From Chaenocephalus aceratus (Eukaryota; Chordata; Actinopteri; Perciformes; Channichthyidae), in NCBI GenBank assembly GCA_023974075.1, contig CM043797.1, positions 32,565,023 through 32,629,022 on the forward strand: a stretch of DNA of 64,000 bases, given 5' to 3'. A program made the translations under genes and the position numbers. The notes beneath the pieces were generated by a model. That model searched no databases. It saw only the letters and a program-made list of their open reading frames with translations, and had not been told where the DNA came from. Position 1 is the stretch's first letter; the number at the start of each line of letters is the position of its first letter. This document shows, one piece after another, positions 42,095-54,560 of the stretch.

Positions 42095-44901
42095 CAACAC
42101 ACTCTCACTCCCTAAGCGTCCAATAGCGACGTTTGGTCAGTGTCCGTGGCGTCCAATTGTGACGCTCCTAGGCTCCTTCAGCGTCATAAAGGGACGCAAA
42201 TAGCTTTCAACTGATTGCAATGTATTCCCATCTGCGTCGGGATTTGACGCTCATGGAAGCACGGCATTCGTTTATGTCGGCTGCCCTTAAAGGTAATGTG
42301 AGCGTCCATTCCCAGGAGTAAAGGATGGCAGAAGACACTACACTACCCAGAATCCCCAGCTATCGTTTGGACTACACCATGTGCTCTGTTTGACAAACCC
42401 CGTGATAGTCCTCAAGCTCTGTGATTGGAGAGTGTGCTCCGAGGGTTAAGCCGATTCTCGAACAGCACTTGAAATGGGATGGAACCACGGCAGACTGTCC
42501 AAAACTGGATTTGAACGGGTCCACCGCGTCCCCCCTCCCCCACCCCGTCCCCAGAACTACACATGCTGGCTATTCTGTTTCGCAACATGTTCTCTATGGC
42601 ACGTCTCTACTGAGAGTTGTAGTTTTAAAAGACGTTTTCGTATTTCCCATAATAAGAAGTTGCCAGTATTAAACTGTGTACATCCCTGGAGGTTTAGGGG
42701 ACAGGAAACACTCACATTTAAAACATATAATTAATAAATGGGTGAAAATTGCTTGTGCCCATTATGGGCAGTATTAATATATATACCCACATGCCAGCTA
42801 AGGTCAGAAGAGCTTTATTTAACAGCTGGTCTTATGTGTGTGACCCCTGTGATAACATTACATTACATTAATTGATAAGCCTGAAACATGCACTTGTTAA
42901 GGTTCAGAGGCACATTTTGCAAATATGGCAGTAGCCATCGATCAGCTTAAGATAAGATATACTTTATTGATCCCAAGTTGGAACATTTGCGTTACATCAG
43001 CATGTGTAACAGTTAAATATGCAGTTGTGTTTATTTGAAAATCATTTAGTATAATCACACACATTCTGTGTTTTATATTCAACAATTCTGTGTTCTTTAT
43101 TTATTGATTGTTCAATACCGGACAAGGCCGGAGATGAAATATCTACATGCATCTTATAAGAGTATAATACATTATGTATAATATCAGTTCAAATAAGTGC
43201 TTCAACATAGTTAACATTGCTGGAGGTATGCACAAATATTGATAGATGTCTTGTAATGCACTATTGAGGAACCTGCAACCCAAGTTTTTCATTCAGTGCA
43301 GAACTACACCACAGTTGTGTAGGCCTATATGATATGTCAATAAACCTTAGAAAATCATGAAATCTTGAAAGGGATGTGCAAAATAGTCATTACATACAGT
43401 CTTTACTGAACTATTAGTAGAGAATAACGAGTAATGAATATACTTTATAGGGATCGTATTAATATCTAATAATAAAAATAATTAAATTCAATAACATGCT
43501 TTAACCACCAGGTGTCCCTTTATATCAGCTGTGCACCGTTATGGTGTAAATACAGCCTATCTACCAATTGGATCAAATATAAAAGTGAGCCGAATTAGTG
43601 TTGATACTGCAAGGAGACGTATTGTGTGAAAAGAAATGTAAGATGTTGTTTAATGGCTGATATATTTATGATCCACGTCACGTTTTCAGTTCCTCATGTT
43701 TGTCTTCTCATCAGGGCTCTATAAATACAGAACTACGGCAGATATGTAATATGTAATGCAGCCGAACCGTGTATTACAATGCCGTTATGTGATGACTTTC
43801 AAAGAGAAAAGCAAGCACACTCGGAATAAAGTATTATTATTTATTTTTTTAAATGTTTTCGGTCTGTTTCCGGTATTTGTTAATGACGATGTGCTGTGAG
43901 ATGTGAGACTGGAATTGCACAGGGGGAAAATAACGTAGGCTATCTTTAGATGCGGATTTTGTTAAACTAATATGTTTAGGCTGTGGACCAACACTATACA
44001 TTGACGGGGAAGGGGGTAGCAATAAAGATAACACCATTAAACAGTTACACAACATAACAGAAATAATATCGATAGCAGCGTCCCTAGCTACCACCTTGGT
44101 AACAATGAAAACGTCGCGATTTCCTGAAGTAATCTTCGTAATAACTAGCAAACTAAAGATCATGTACATCCACTGCACACATAATCTGAAATAACAACTC
44201 ATATTTCTCGCATCAAATGACATCAAAACGCATTTTAATGGCCAAACTAACTTTAAAATAGGCATTTTCTACCGAGAATAAAACGAATTTCGGCCATGTT
44301 TTCTTTTTCTGCAGGGAGAAATTTGAAGATCATGTGACATAGACGCCAGCCCATATATACAGTCTATGCGCCAGCCATCGAATGAGTGGTGAAAAAAACG
44401 GGGTTTGTCAAACAGAGCACATGGTGTAGTCCAAACGATAGCTGGGGATTCTGGGTAGTGTAGTGTCTTCTGCCATCCTTTACTCAGAAAAAATATTTGT
44501 TTCTCCGAATCGAAGGGGAAAAATACAAAAGCATTGCACACAATTTAAACCAATCAATGTTGTGTAATTAACAAGGATAATCTGGTGGTTTTTAGTCGAT
44601 GAGTAGTGCAGATATCACTGTAAAATCAATCGACAGTAAGAGGAATACTTACTTCCGGGTGTACAATTCTCCGTTATCCAATGGGAATGGACGCTCACAT
44701 TGCCTTTAAGGGCAGCCGGCATAAACGAATGCCGTGCTTCCATGAGCGTCAAATCCCGATGCAGATGGAAATACATTGCAATCAGTTGAAAGCTATTTGC
44801 GTCCCTTTATGACGCTGAAGGAGCCTAGGAGCGTCACAATTGGACGCCACGGACACTGACCAAACGTCGCTATTGGACGCTTAGGGAGTGAGAGTGTGTC
44901 G
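42095..44901. mobile_element. LTIR element, copy 2 (2.8 kb, unclassified)
   Basis: Same ends and order as copy 1 at 18565. Flanked by CCTATTC (42088-42094 and 44902-44908). The undisturbed target is readable in hAT copy A, where the inverse of 34321-34337 gives CTTCCTATTCCATA, so the duplication is confirmed by an empty site. Compared with copy 1 there are scattered single-base differences and an extra segment near 44350 (ATATATACAGTCTATGCG). Confidence 0.9.
43849..44265 (-). CDS. Uncharacterised hydrophobic ORF in LTIR copy 2
   Basis: 138 codons. The body matches the frame at 20252-20644; the N-terminus is longer (MPILKLVWPLKCVLMSFDAR) and the C-terminus shorter (ends KQTENI). Predicted membrane-type stretches MYMIFSLLVITKI and VMLCNCLMVLSLLLPP. 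No family recognised. Confidence 0.25.
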   Translation of the reverse strand: MPILKLVWPLKCVLMSFDARNMSCYFRLCVQWMYMIFSLLVITKITSGNRDVFIVTKVVARDAAIDIISVMLCNCLMVLSLLLPPSPSMYSVGPQPKHISLTKSASKDSLRYFPPVQFQSHISQHIVINKYRKQTENI

Positions 44902-45696
44902 CCTATTCCATAGAAGCAGTGCTTCGAAGCTTGCTTCAAATCACGTGACATATGACGTCCGAAGCAGCAACTCCTTCATTTCCTGAATGAATCACTACTG
45001 GTTCACGGTCCATTCACGCGATTCAATGCACTGCCTCGTCTCGATTCTGACAGGTGACAGGTTGAAACAGTTTCAAATTTGAGCGCTTCAACACTTTATG
45101 ACCGCTCTAAACAATGCACAATGTGTGGGTTGTTGTCGTAGTTTGCGTTGTTTTTGTTGAGTTGTTGGTATTGCATTTGAATTGTAGTATCATTATAGAG
45201 CAAGCCAGGAAGAAAGATAGGTCGTTCTGGCTCGGGAAACACTTCGGAATTTGGAGAAGTTGTGAACAAAAAGACAATTATCAGTAATATAAAACCATTT
45301 CAAGGAATAGATAGCCCAGTGGGTAGAGCCGGCGCCCCGAATGCAGCGATGTCCTCTGCGCAGCTGGTTCAAAGCCCGGAATGGATGTATTTTAATCATT
45401 GCTTTTCAACTTTAATAACTGATAAAAGGCCCTCACCTCCCAATTTTTTTTCCAGCACTCTCTAGTCTCTTGTCAATAACCCAATACACACAATTATCAA
45501 TCTTTAATTGCAAATAGAACATGATATTCAGTCTTAGTGTGTGTGTGCATCGAATATTTTTCAAGGCAAAGATACGTTAAACCCACTGCAGCCTTGCACT
45601 TCGCCAGGAGAGGTCGCTGTAACTGAAGCTTCGAGAAATTAACCTATTTCCGACACAATTGTCCAAGTGGTTCGATGCTTCATTTTGCCATCACTA

Positions 45697-46078
45697 GTGG
45701 ACGAGGGGAAAGGATCACAGTGAGTCCCTCCGCAGCAGGCTTGGAGAGAGTCATGACGGGTCTGTGACTCCGGGCAGCTGAGCTTAAGTAGCACCTCCGG
45801 CCAGGTGTCCCCGATCACGCTGATTGGCCTCTTCAGCTTCACCCCATCGCAGGACCTGCAACATTCACATACACTCACAGGCCCCAGGCTCTGGGGCCGT
45901 CACAGTAGCAATAATACATGACATATATTTTTTAAATGTCTCCAGTAGGCCTACCGATAAAAAGACCGATAACGTTGGAGCTTAACGGCGTGTAAAACAC
46001 ACGTGATGACGTCACCAACGAATCGACGACTGAATTAGTTGGCAACTAATTTGGTCGTCGATTAGTTGTTGCACCCCG
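45697..46078. other. Repeat-derived, hAT-like right end at 46078
   Basis: 45705-45900 is GC-richer non-coding DNA with no family assigned. 45960-46078 ends GTCGATTAGTTGTTGCACCC, the opposite end of the element type beginning at 2622. Confidence 0.4.
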
Positions 46079-46079
46079 A

Positions 46080-46160
46080 GTTGAAAGGTTATCAAAGTGT
46101 TGTTGAAAGGTTATCAAAGTGTTGTTGAATGGTTATCAAAGTGTTTATAAATGGTTGTCA
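46080..46160 (+). repeat. 22-bp tandem repeat, about 3.5 units
   Basis: Unit TTGAAAGGTTATCAAAGTGT plus TG, with later units diverging. Confidence 0.85.
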
Positions 46161-48311
46161 AAGCAGTGCTGTAAGGGTGTAATTCCGAATTAAACATAAC
46201 AGACACTGTTTTTCACATACATAAAATATGTGTTAATGAGATACTTATTAAGCAAACTGTTTTTAAACATTAACAAATGCAATTTCTAAAGATACACTTT
46301 GCCGAAAAAAATTATAATTATGCAAGTTCATCACAATCCACTTCCCTTCCGATTTTAATACAAACTAAAATCACACATACTCTATCAGCATGTCCTAAAT
46401 AACTGGCAGTTTTATGTGCAAAAAGCGTTTTTTTCAAGAGGTCATCGTATAAATATTTTTAAAGACATCGACGGACACACTCTTTACTTTCCATGACAAA
46501 AAAAAAAGCATCCTTTATTTAAAAATGATTAATCACAGTGAACAAAACGTTTTCTCTGTACATTTTAAATGAAAGGAAACTACAAAATGTATTTTAAAGT
46601 AATACATTAATGGAACAGGTTGTTTTGCATTACAATGTAAAACTAAATATATATATTTTGTTTAAAAAAAATTGGTTGTCTTAGTATTAGACAGACATAT
46701 TTGCATGTCCTCACTAAGCATTATTACATATTCATTTAATATTAAACAAATCAAAATGGCCAATTATCCCAAAATGTTGTTGCTAATATAATCATATGCT
46801 TGTCAACTTTAACTGATCAAAAAGAAATTCTGAAAAAATACTTGAATTATCTATGAAATTGCAATATTGTCCCTCAGTTTGTTTCAACCCCGTCATGCCA
46901 TACCATTTACCCTCCTATTAAAATAATGGATCAGTCCATGTGTGATCTGCATTGAGGGAATTACATCACAAAAGTGTCAGTTTCTTCTCTTACCTATATT
47001 TCAGTTTTTGTATTTTCAGATTAAGATTGACAAGCTCAACATTTCAACTCTGTTATATGAATTAATAATAGTAAATAATTGTTTATTACAAAATAAACAA
47101 TAGTTTTGCAAAATATTACAATTTTGTAATGTCCTTGACTTCAATGTGGTGCCATATCTTAGCTAAACAAGGTCTCATGCCTACTTTTTGTCAAAAACTT
47201 CAACCCTGTTACATTTTTTCAAGGAAATTCCAAGTAATTATTTATATTTTGTGCTTGTGCCTGAGGTGGGAACATGTAAGTAGTCCACTACCAGATGTTA
47301 TGACCAAACATTTTGGTTTCATTTTTCAAAGATATAAAGACCCAAAAGGCACCCGATTCAGAGAATACTCAGAATTCTGCATACTGTAAGTACTTAGTTA
47401 TAATGAAGTACACAAATGACATCACCCATCTCTTCAGAGAGCTAAAGGTGACCTGTGCAGCAACACATTTCAATCAATATTTGTCAATACTAAGAGCTGC
47501 TAGATTGAGCTGCTGTGATGGAATATGTAAGGAGAATAAACATACCATGTGGTCCAGCTGGAGTTTCATCTGCCTCCTGATCCCTGCCTCAGTCCCTCTT
47601 TCTGATACTTCATCTTTATTCCTCACATATATTTCTTCTTCTTCACTAATGTCTTCATCTCCTCCTCTTCCTCCTGCTCTGACCCTCCTGGTCTCTTCAG
47701 TGAACTATTTTTTCCTTTTCCTCTTTCTGTTCGTCCTGATCACTTCTCATATGTCTTTTTGTTGTTGTTGAATCACTCCTATACTCTGGCCTGCAAGAGT
47801 CTACTTGTGAAAAGCACTGGTACAAATGCTTGTATAACTTTACACATTAGGGTAGCTAATATGTAGCATATCATAAATATAACATCAGAAAGTATTTATC
47901 AAACACACACAGGCTCTCTGTTTAGATCCAGTTTTTACGGTAAAGGATGTATCCTGGTTTCATTGATCTGGTTTCATTGATCTGGCCTCATGGCTGTGAT
48001 GTGTAGTTTACGTGGATTTAACAGTAGGCTACCGCGTAGTTTAGCAAAGTGATCGATCTCCCAGCTAACGCTGTCTGCGTAGTATTTTGTAACGTAACGC
48101 CCCAAACAGCGCCCATCTGTTAAACACTATCGATTCAAACGGCAGCGTTTTATTAATATTTAGTTTCAAGCTCTCGTCCTTTGTAAAAACAAAACTAGTG
48201 GAAGGGGAAAAGCTCCCAGGGGAAGCTGATCCATAGGTGCTGGGACAGCTCGCTCCCTCTCTGCAGCTATGTGAGCCGCGGTCTGTGTGAACGCTGCTCC
48301 GCAGTTTAATG
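46161..48311. other. Intergenic, no gene supported
   Basis: AT-rich. Open frames near 47129 and 47313 are low-complexity and lack splice or family support. A pyrimidine-rich stretch lies at 47580-47770. Confidence 0.4.
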
Positions 48312-48536
48312 CAGGGCCGTAGCTGCGTTTTTAACGGGCCTAAAATGATATTTAAAATGATTAACTTTTAACTAATGTAATGCTTGTTTCGTTGCTTGAG
48401 AAGCTTGTGGAAATAGTGTAGGTTTGTTTTTAGTACAGTTTTAGGGAAACAAAAGTTAGGGGGGCAGCTGGGGGGGCAAGGCTCTACAGTGGGGGGGGGG
48501 GGGGGGGGGGGCTTCCCCCCCGTAGATCCGCCCCTG
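48312..48536. mobile_element. Possible hAT-like MITE with poly-G tract
   Basis: Ends CAGGGCCGTAGCT and, inverted, GATCCGCCCCTG are a common fish transposon pair. It contains a run of 21 G (48491-48511) followed by CTTCCCCCCC. No target duplication was found. Confidence 0.35.
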
Positions 48537-49491
48537 CCATAGTCGGCTGAATTAGAGATGATTCATTGACTGACAAAGTCTATTCTTCATATTTCTTTAT
48601 TTAAATACCTTAAAATTATGAAAAACACACTGTAAAAACCACTTGAGAAATATGTAAATTGATTGCAGTGATGTCTGTCATATCAACCCACTCTCTTCAG
48701 TCTGCGTACAAATGACACGACTTTACACATTGGAAAATGCGTGCAATAGATACGCTAAATTCCGATTTTGCGTACCTATCATACGCCAACTATTCCCATT
48801 AAGTTCTGAGTCCGAGTTTTGCGTGCATATGAGACGCAAATGGATACGGTCGGGTCTGAGAAGACCGGAAGTTGTGTGGTCCATAAAAACATGTTATTAC
48901 TCAATATCAAGCCCCGATTATTGATTTTATTTTAAAATCGTATAATGTCGGACTTTTTTTGCCGTCCGTGGGGAAAATAAATGGGGCTCAGAGCCTCAGA
49001 ATACTGAAATCTGTATTTTTTTTAATCTTTTTTTCCTTCGAATTTGTTATCCTTTTCTAAATAACACACTGTTAACTGATTTATATTGTATTGCCTGTGT
49101 CTAAGCCAAATTCCTCAGCCTCCAGGGGAAATACATTTTATTTTTCTTTAAGTGTCTCACAAGCAGAGATCATCCAAACATCAGTGTGGGTGTATAAAGT
49201 CAGTGATTATATAAAGTGGTATCTCGGGTTGCACTTGAGTGAAATAAAAAGGGATAAGATGTCAAACACTTATTTCTGTTGAAGCACGTTCGGCAACAAA
49301 ACCTGTACTTCGACATGTAGTACGAACCTTAAATCATTGTTGGATTCCCATTGACCTGCAGAGTGCAGAGATATCTTGTGCAATCCCTTTAAAACTATGT
49401 TTAAATAACTAGGGATTAACCATTCAAATGACACATAATATCCAAAAATAGCCCTGAGTACTCCCTCTTCCATTAAAGGCATGGCGGATTT
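48537..49491. other. Probable cipc 3' UTR and downstream flank
   Basis: Non-coding. The part next to 49491 should be the 3' untranslated region of cipc on the minus strand; I could not fix a polyadenylation site. Confidence 0.35.
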
Positions 49492-52114
49492 CTAACCGGT
49501 AGAACTGTCAGGAGGTGTAAAGGTGACATTTTCTGATAGACCATTTCTATCACCCTTGATCTCCCTGCCTTTTTCTGAGTTTGGGTCTGGCACAGTAGAG
49601 TGAAGGTGAGATGAGCCCTCAGCAGCGTAGGAGCCGCCTGTGGAGAAACTCACTGGTTGACTGGAATCTATATGATACGGGATTTGTACATTTTGAAGGG
49701 TTTTAAGGTTAGGGTAGCTCCCGGACATGGCCATGTCTCGATGCAGATGTTCCCATGTGCTGCTCAGGCTGTGGGGGGGGTCGCTGGCCGCCCGGCACAG
49801 TAGCTCCGTGTGCTGGCGGAGCTGGGCAATGTTCTGCTCTGTGGCGTTGCTCTGGCGAAGCAGCTCCTTGGTGCGCAGCGTAATGTCCAGCAGACCTGAC
49901 TGTCGGAGGATTTGTACCGTGTTGAGGAACCTGAGGTGGCGGGTACTGATTGTGCCGTTTTGGTGAGGTCCTCTGGATGTGAGGTTGGACGACGTATGGT
50001 GCAAAGTGGACCCAGATGGGGCACCTTGGCTTGAGGAGACAGTAGTTGGACTGGAGGAGGATGCACTGGTTGAAGAGGGACATGGCAGCCCATGGGTTAG
50101 GACTGCCTCTTTGGGTTGCTCATGAAGATGCTGCTCAGGAAGACTCCTGATCAACGTTTTTTCCTCATTCATGTGATTTGTGCACACCCTCTTACTCAGA
50201 TTCTGTGATGCATCATTAGATACAGATTTATCAGGCGGTGTCTTGCTGGGGTGTGGGGCAATGCGAGGGTAGGAGTTGAGAATGGGGAGGTAAGTGTCAT
50301 TTATTTTCTTCCCTATGATGTGGGACTTCCGGGACAAAGGCTTGTGGAGCTCACGGGAGGCCGGCAATAATCTAGGATGCTGGGAATGGATCATATGGGC
50401 GGAACCAGAACTTCCTGTTCCCCGGCTTCCATTTCTCCGGGACAGCTGGACTTTTTTTTCTATCATGTCCGGCTGGTGGGACAAGGAAGAACAATGCGAG
50501 ACATACATTAAAAACTATATTGAAGGTAGAGGGGTATGTCTACATTATGTTTAATCCGATGTTACAATTTCAGTTTCCAGAAATGCTATTTAAAAAGGCC
50601 TTTGCCGTTTTGAGCATGTGTCCAATCAGACTGGGCCTATTGCTTGGCCCCTGCAAGCACTGTTTTAGAAAATTGCTTTTGCGCGATTAGTCCAAGGAAG
50701 TGAAGAAGAATTTGGATGTAACTCTAGTATATCCAGTATCTTGCTGCAATGAGCTGCAGCCTTGGCTCGCTTCAGACCACATGCTTGATTAATATAAATA
50801 TTGAATGTGTCGCATTTCTACATTTGACATTGCACTGCATTGGTTCCCTAGCAATATACTCGCCAAGTGTAAGGTAGAGGGCACTCAAGAGATATCTTGC
50901 TTTAGATCAAATTGTAAGATAGGGGGATTATAAATCTTCCCTTGTATCTACTTTTTTCTTGGCATATGCATAATGAATACAGCCTCCATGTCCCCTTTCA
51001 GAAAAGTGAAAAAGTCACTATGGCAGATATGAAACACTTTTACAGTGAGTCGCTCTGACATTTAGCAGTTTGAATTTGCAACATTATTTAAAACCTGTTC
51101 TCGTTGCACAGCCTTCACACATTCCATCCTTCAGGTCTGTCTACCCACCCTGTGTGTGCCAAGTACACTTGTCTTACCTTTTTCAGCACCATGTTATTGA
51201 TGATGTAGATGGGTTGGAGCTCGCGGCCTGCTGTTTTCAGCATAGGATTCCCAGGATTCCCTTGCTGGAGGTCTTTGGTTTGACCTGTTTGTGAAGTGTT
51301 GGCCTGCTCGCTACGCTGGTCCTCCACATCTGTCTGCTGCCAGTCTGAGCCATCTGTAGAAGAGAAGGAACAAGAAATATATGCTGACTTATGAAGAATA
51401 AAAACATGCTCCAAGAGATAGTTAAACATTTGTTGGTTGTTGGATTTTTTAAATTAAAATGTATTCAACATATGCTTTTAGTTAACAAACAGGGGAGAGA
51501 ATAGGGGCGTAATTGCTTCGTTTATATTAATTTTATTCCGCTCCTTACGCTAATCAAAGGACAATACATCATGATAGTGATCCTTACATATTCTCCACTT
51601 CCTCAAACAAAACACATTTAATAAAAACAATGACTTAATTTAAGTATATTTTAACTTTCTTCAATTCATTTATGTCTCCTCAAATTTACAGAATTACAAT
51701 AAACATTACTTAAATTCCTGCACACTTCCTCTGATTTGGATGTCCTCACCAGCACATTTGCCTTCGAGTCATGGTTACATTTTAAATCCAAGAACATTTC
51801 CTGCACATTCATTGTGTATTTTAATGTTTTTGAACCATTAAACTTCTCAGCACTACCTAATCTGACTTGTTAAAATGCATGGCAGTGTTATAAGAAATAG
51901 ACTATGATACTCTGCAAATTGTTCACCACATTTACTCACCAGAGTAGCCAGAGTCTTTCTCAGAGCTGCAGCGGGAGCCCGTTCCACTGGAGTCGTCTAC
52001 GTCTTTAGTTTCACGCATTGCCATCAGAGTCAAACTGTTGCTCTTATTTTTAGCATTCTTGCTGGATGAGGCAGAAGGATTGTGCTCGCTCAAGCAAGGC
52101 GCTTCCTTCGGCAT
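49492..52114 (-). CDS. cipc: CLOCK-interacting pacemaker
   Basis: Three coding exons on the minus strand: 52114-51940 (ATG, donor GTGAGT), 51353-51178 (acceptor CTACAG, donor GTAAGA) and 50472-49492 (acceptor CACCAG, stop). All phases join. Recognised by three conserved patches: SSEKDSGYS joined to DGSD near residue 60, YLPILNSYPRIAPHP in the middle, and the C-terminal helix RFLNTVQILRQSGLLDITLR followed by TKELLRQSNATEQNIAQL. CIPC is a vertebrate nuclear protein that binds CLOCK and represses CLOCK-BMAL1 transcription; the C-terminal helical segment is the CLOCK-binding part. The total of about 440 residues is a little longer than the mammalian protein. A splice acceptor just upstream of the ATG implies a 5' non-coding exon. 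No defect seen. Confidence 0.92.
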
Positions 52115-52139
52115 ACTGGAGCCTAATGAGAGAATACAG

Positions 52140-53635
52140 GATATTTATTACGTGGCTCAAAGCTAAAGATAGAAACAAAGAAATATATTTTCCTCTCATG
52201 AGACAGAGCTCTGTGGTGGACTGGTGACGTGCCCAGGTTGTTCACTGCTTGACACCTACTGCATTGCATAGTGGGCATCAAATTAACATTTCCATTGGCT
52301 ATTAATTATTTACAAAGTGAGACATTGTTGCTGTCTTTTTTCACTTTATTTGCATCACAGTTTCTTACAATAAGAGTGTGCTGTTCATAAATAGCTTATC
52401 ACTTGCTCAACTTCCCTTTATTTGTAAAATAATTGGCTGGGTGTTTGTGCAGTCAATTGCACAACAGCTTTTTACCGTCAACTTTGATCCCCTCATGAAT
52501 CTGAAGGTGCCTGTGTGGATTCATGAGGGGATAATAGATGCCTTTGGGTGGTGTAACTGAGACAACTAATCACAGAAACACCATATGTGTAGTACTCAAG
52601 GTAATAGCTTATAATTTAAAAGTGACAAGTAACTGGAGACTGTGGGAAGTTCATGAAACATTTGAGGAAAAACCATAACACAAATGAACCCTTATGAATA
52701 AACACCTCACCCCGCCCCCTGTTTTCATGCTTGTGTGTACATGTGTCGGTGTCCCCAGGTGTATTTACATGGAACCAATGGAATGCAAGGGTCATGTGTT
52801 GTTTTCGAGTCAACAGAGAAAAGAGCCTGTAACGTTTAGCGAAAAAAGTGCATTCATTGACAAAATACAAGGCAGAGACCTGGAGCACAGTACATTCATG
52901 CTTTCATATGAATGCATGAGCTCGTTCAGGCTGGAGTTGAACTTTAACGTAACCATTTCTTCTCGCACGCATTTGTATGACGTCTGTCAATCTCAAAGGC
53001 TCAGCAACCAAAATGAAATCCATAGGCTATGTGTACCACATGCATCTCTGCGTATGGCCTTAATAAAAGCCCTGAGAATAGAAACAAAATAATATCGGAG
53101 GAGGGGCCTCAAAATAAACCAACACATTTAAAAGATAACCAGTTTTAACTGATTTGTTGATCACTATTATTTTGGGTTTATGGGTGTTAAAGAACATGAC
53201 TTAATACTCCCATCCACACATGGTTCAAGCCAAATAAATCACTTTTGGTGTCTTCCTGTGTCCTCTATATGAGTTGGATATCATCATGTATTTGATGGTG
53301 CAAATTAAAATTACAGAAGCACATGTCAGTTAGGGAAATTATCAGATAGAACACAGGTCTTGTATAATTGACTCTGAATGACACCAGATTCCCTTTGTCT
53401 GTAAGGATACAAAAATCAACAATGCAGCCACTAAATGTTACATTGTGGGTCTGCTATCAAATCAACACTGCAGCAACAACATGTAAAGCTCTGCATGAGG
53501 CATTTTCATTAGACATTTTCGCGGTATAAGACTTTTTCTCCTGGCCATTTGTGTACAGTCACCAGTGCTTCTCGTATTTTCGGAGGCAGTGAAGGCAACA
53601 CTGAGCTGAAACAGCGCCCGCCCCTCCTCCTTCCT
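52140..53635. other. cipc first intron, no other gene
   Basis: Between the acceptor upstream of the start codon and the presumed 5' exon. Contains a short inverted repeat (CCCCTCATGAATC at 52490 and ATTCATGAGGGG at 52519). No convincing exon. Confidence 0.4.
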
Positions 53636-53649
53636 CTACATTCCCCCTA

Positions 53650-53674
53650 TTATGTAACACCACAGACTATGTAA
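53650..53674. promoter_or_regulatory. Candidate D-box pair upstream of cipc coding exons
   Basis: TTATGTAA (53650-53657) matches the D-box bound by DBP/TEF/HLF/E4BP4 exactly; a second near-match CTATGTAA lies 17 bp on (53667-53674), and both are followed by CACC. D-boxes drive clock- and light-regulated genes in fish. The role here is inferred from position and motif only. Confidence 0.35.
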
Positions 53675-54225
53675 CACCGAACTTCGTGTCCAATTCTCTC
53701 TTAAAAACACAATAAATAAAGAGGTTGCTCGGAATAAAGCGGCATTAAAGAGTGCAAAACAAAACAAAAAGTTATAAGAGTCGGAGCTCGGATAGGGAGA
53801 GATAAGTCCTTTCAAAGCATGCTTTACATGTTCTGTCTGTAGTGGGAAACGTACCTTCAAATGTAAACTATTAAATCATTTCCACATTTGGTCGCTTTCC
53901 CCGCTGACTGGGTACCGAGCATCGCTAACCTGCACTGTCATGTTTCAAATGTTATGCAAGAGTTACAGTATAGAAACGATCAGTTTCCGCTCTTTGTCAA
54001 ACATGCTGTGAGATAACACTTACAGTGATAGGGACTAAGGATATATATCCGTCAAGTTAGTCAGAACACAAGGCACATTAAATAGTTAGCTTTTAAAATA
54101 AAATGCATATCCCCTTTTCTTCTGAATGAATTGCACTCATTAGGAAGACAATTCGTATAATAAGTGTCAATGTTCTGCATAATTCATACCATAACATAAA
54201 ATCCTCAATCTGTAGGCCTACATAC

Positions 54226-54560
54226 CTGAACGTTTATCCAAAAAGTGTCCGCTTTTGTTTTGAAATCAGGCAGGCTAATTCTAGCTGGCTTGACAATGTC
54301 GTTTGCCACGAAATGGTAAATAAGGAGTAAAGAAAATAGGTATATCGAAGTGTAATGTTATTCGACCTTGTATGCGGCCAAAAGACAGTTAAAAAGTTCC
54401 CCGCCGATGACACAATAAAACACGGGGGGGTGATTGTGTTTCAAGTTACCTCATTTAAACCCACAATCTGATGGACCTCCTACCAGACACAATACAAATG
54501 ATCGCCCTGCTAGCTTAACGCCCATTGGTCGATGAGACAACCGCTTAAGCCAATCACAGT
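54226..54560 (-). promoter_or_regulatory. Possible cipc 5' exon and promoter
   Basis: A minus-strand donor AACGTTCAG|GTATGT lies at about 54227 and could close a non-coding first exon. Upstream (about 54519-54556) two CCAAT boxes lie close together, CCATTGGTC and AGCCAATCA. Conserved spacing or a transcription start cannot be shown from sequence alone. Confidence 0.3.

Larger units (their letters stand above)
42035..45696. mobile_element. hAT element copy B with nested LTIR
   Basis: Ends TAGTGATGGCAG and TTGCCATCACTA with an exact 8 bp duplication GTGGACGA (42027-42034 and 45697-45704), diagnostic of hAT. About 860 bp belong to the hAT itself, homologous to copy A in opposite orientation; the rest is the LTIR insertion 42095-44901. 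No transposase. Confidence 0.9.

Noticed and set aside
47129..47771. Plus-strand frames in the intergenic region
   Set aside because: Low-complexity pyrimidine-rich translation without splice signals or family motifs.
49709..50093. Alternate frames over the large cipc exon
   Set aside because: Proline/glutamine-rich shadows; the cipc frame carries all conserved patches and joins the other exons.
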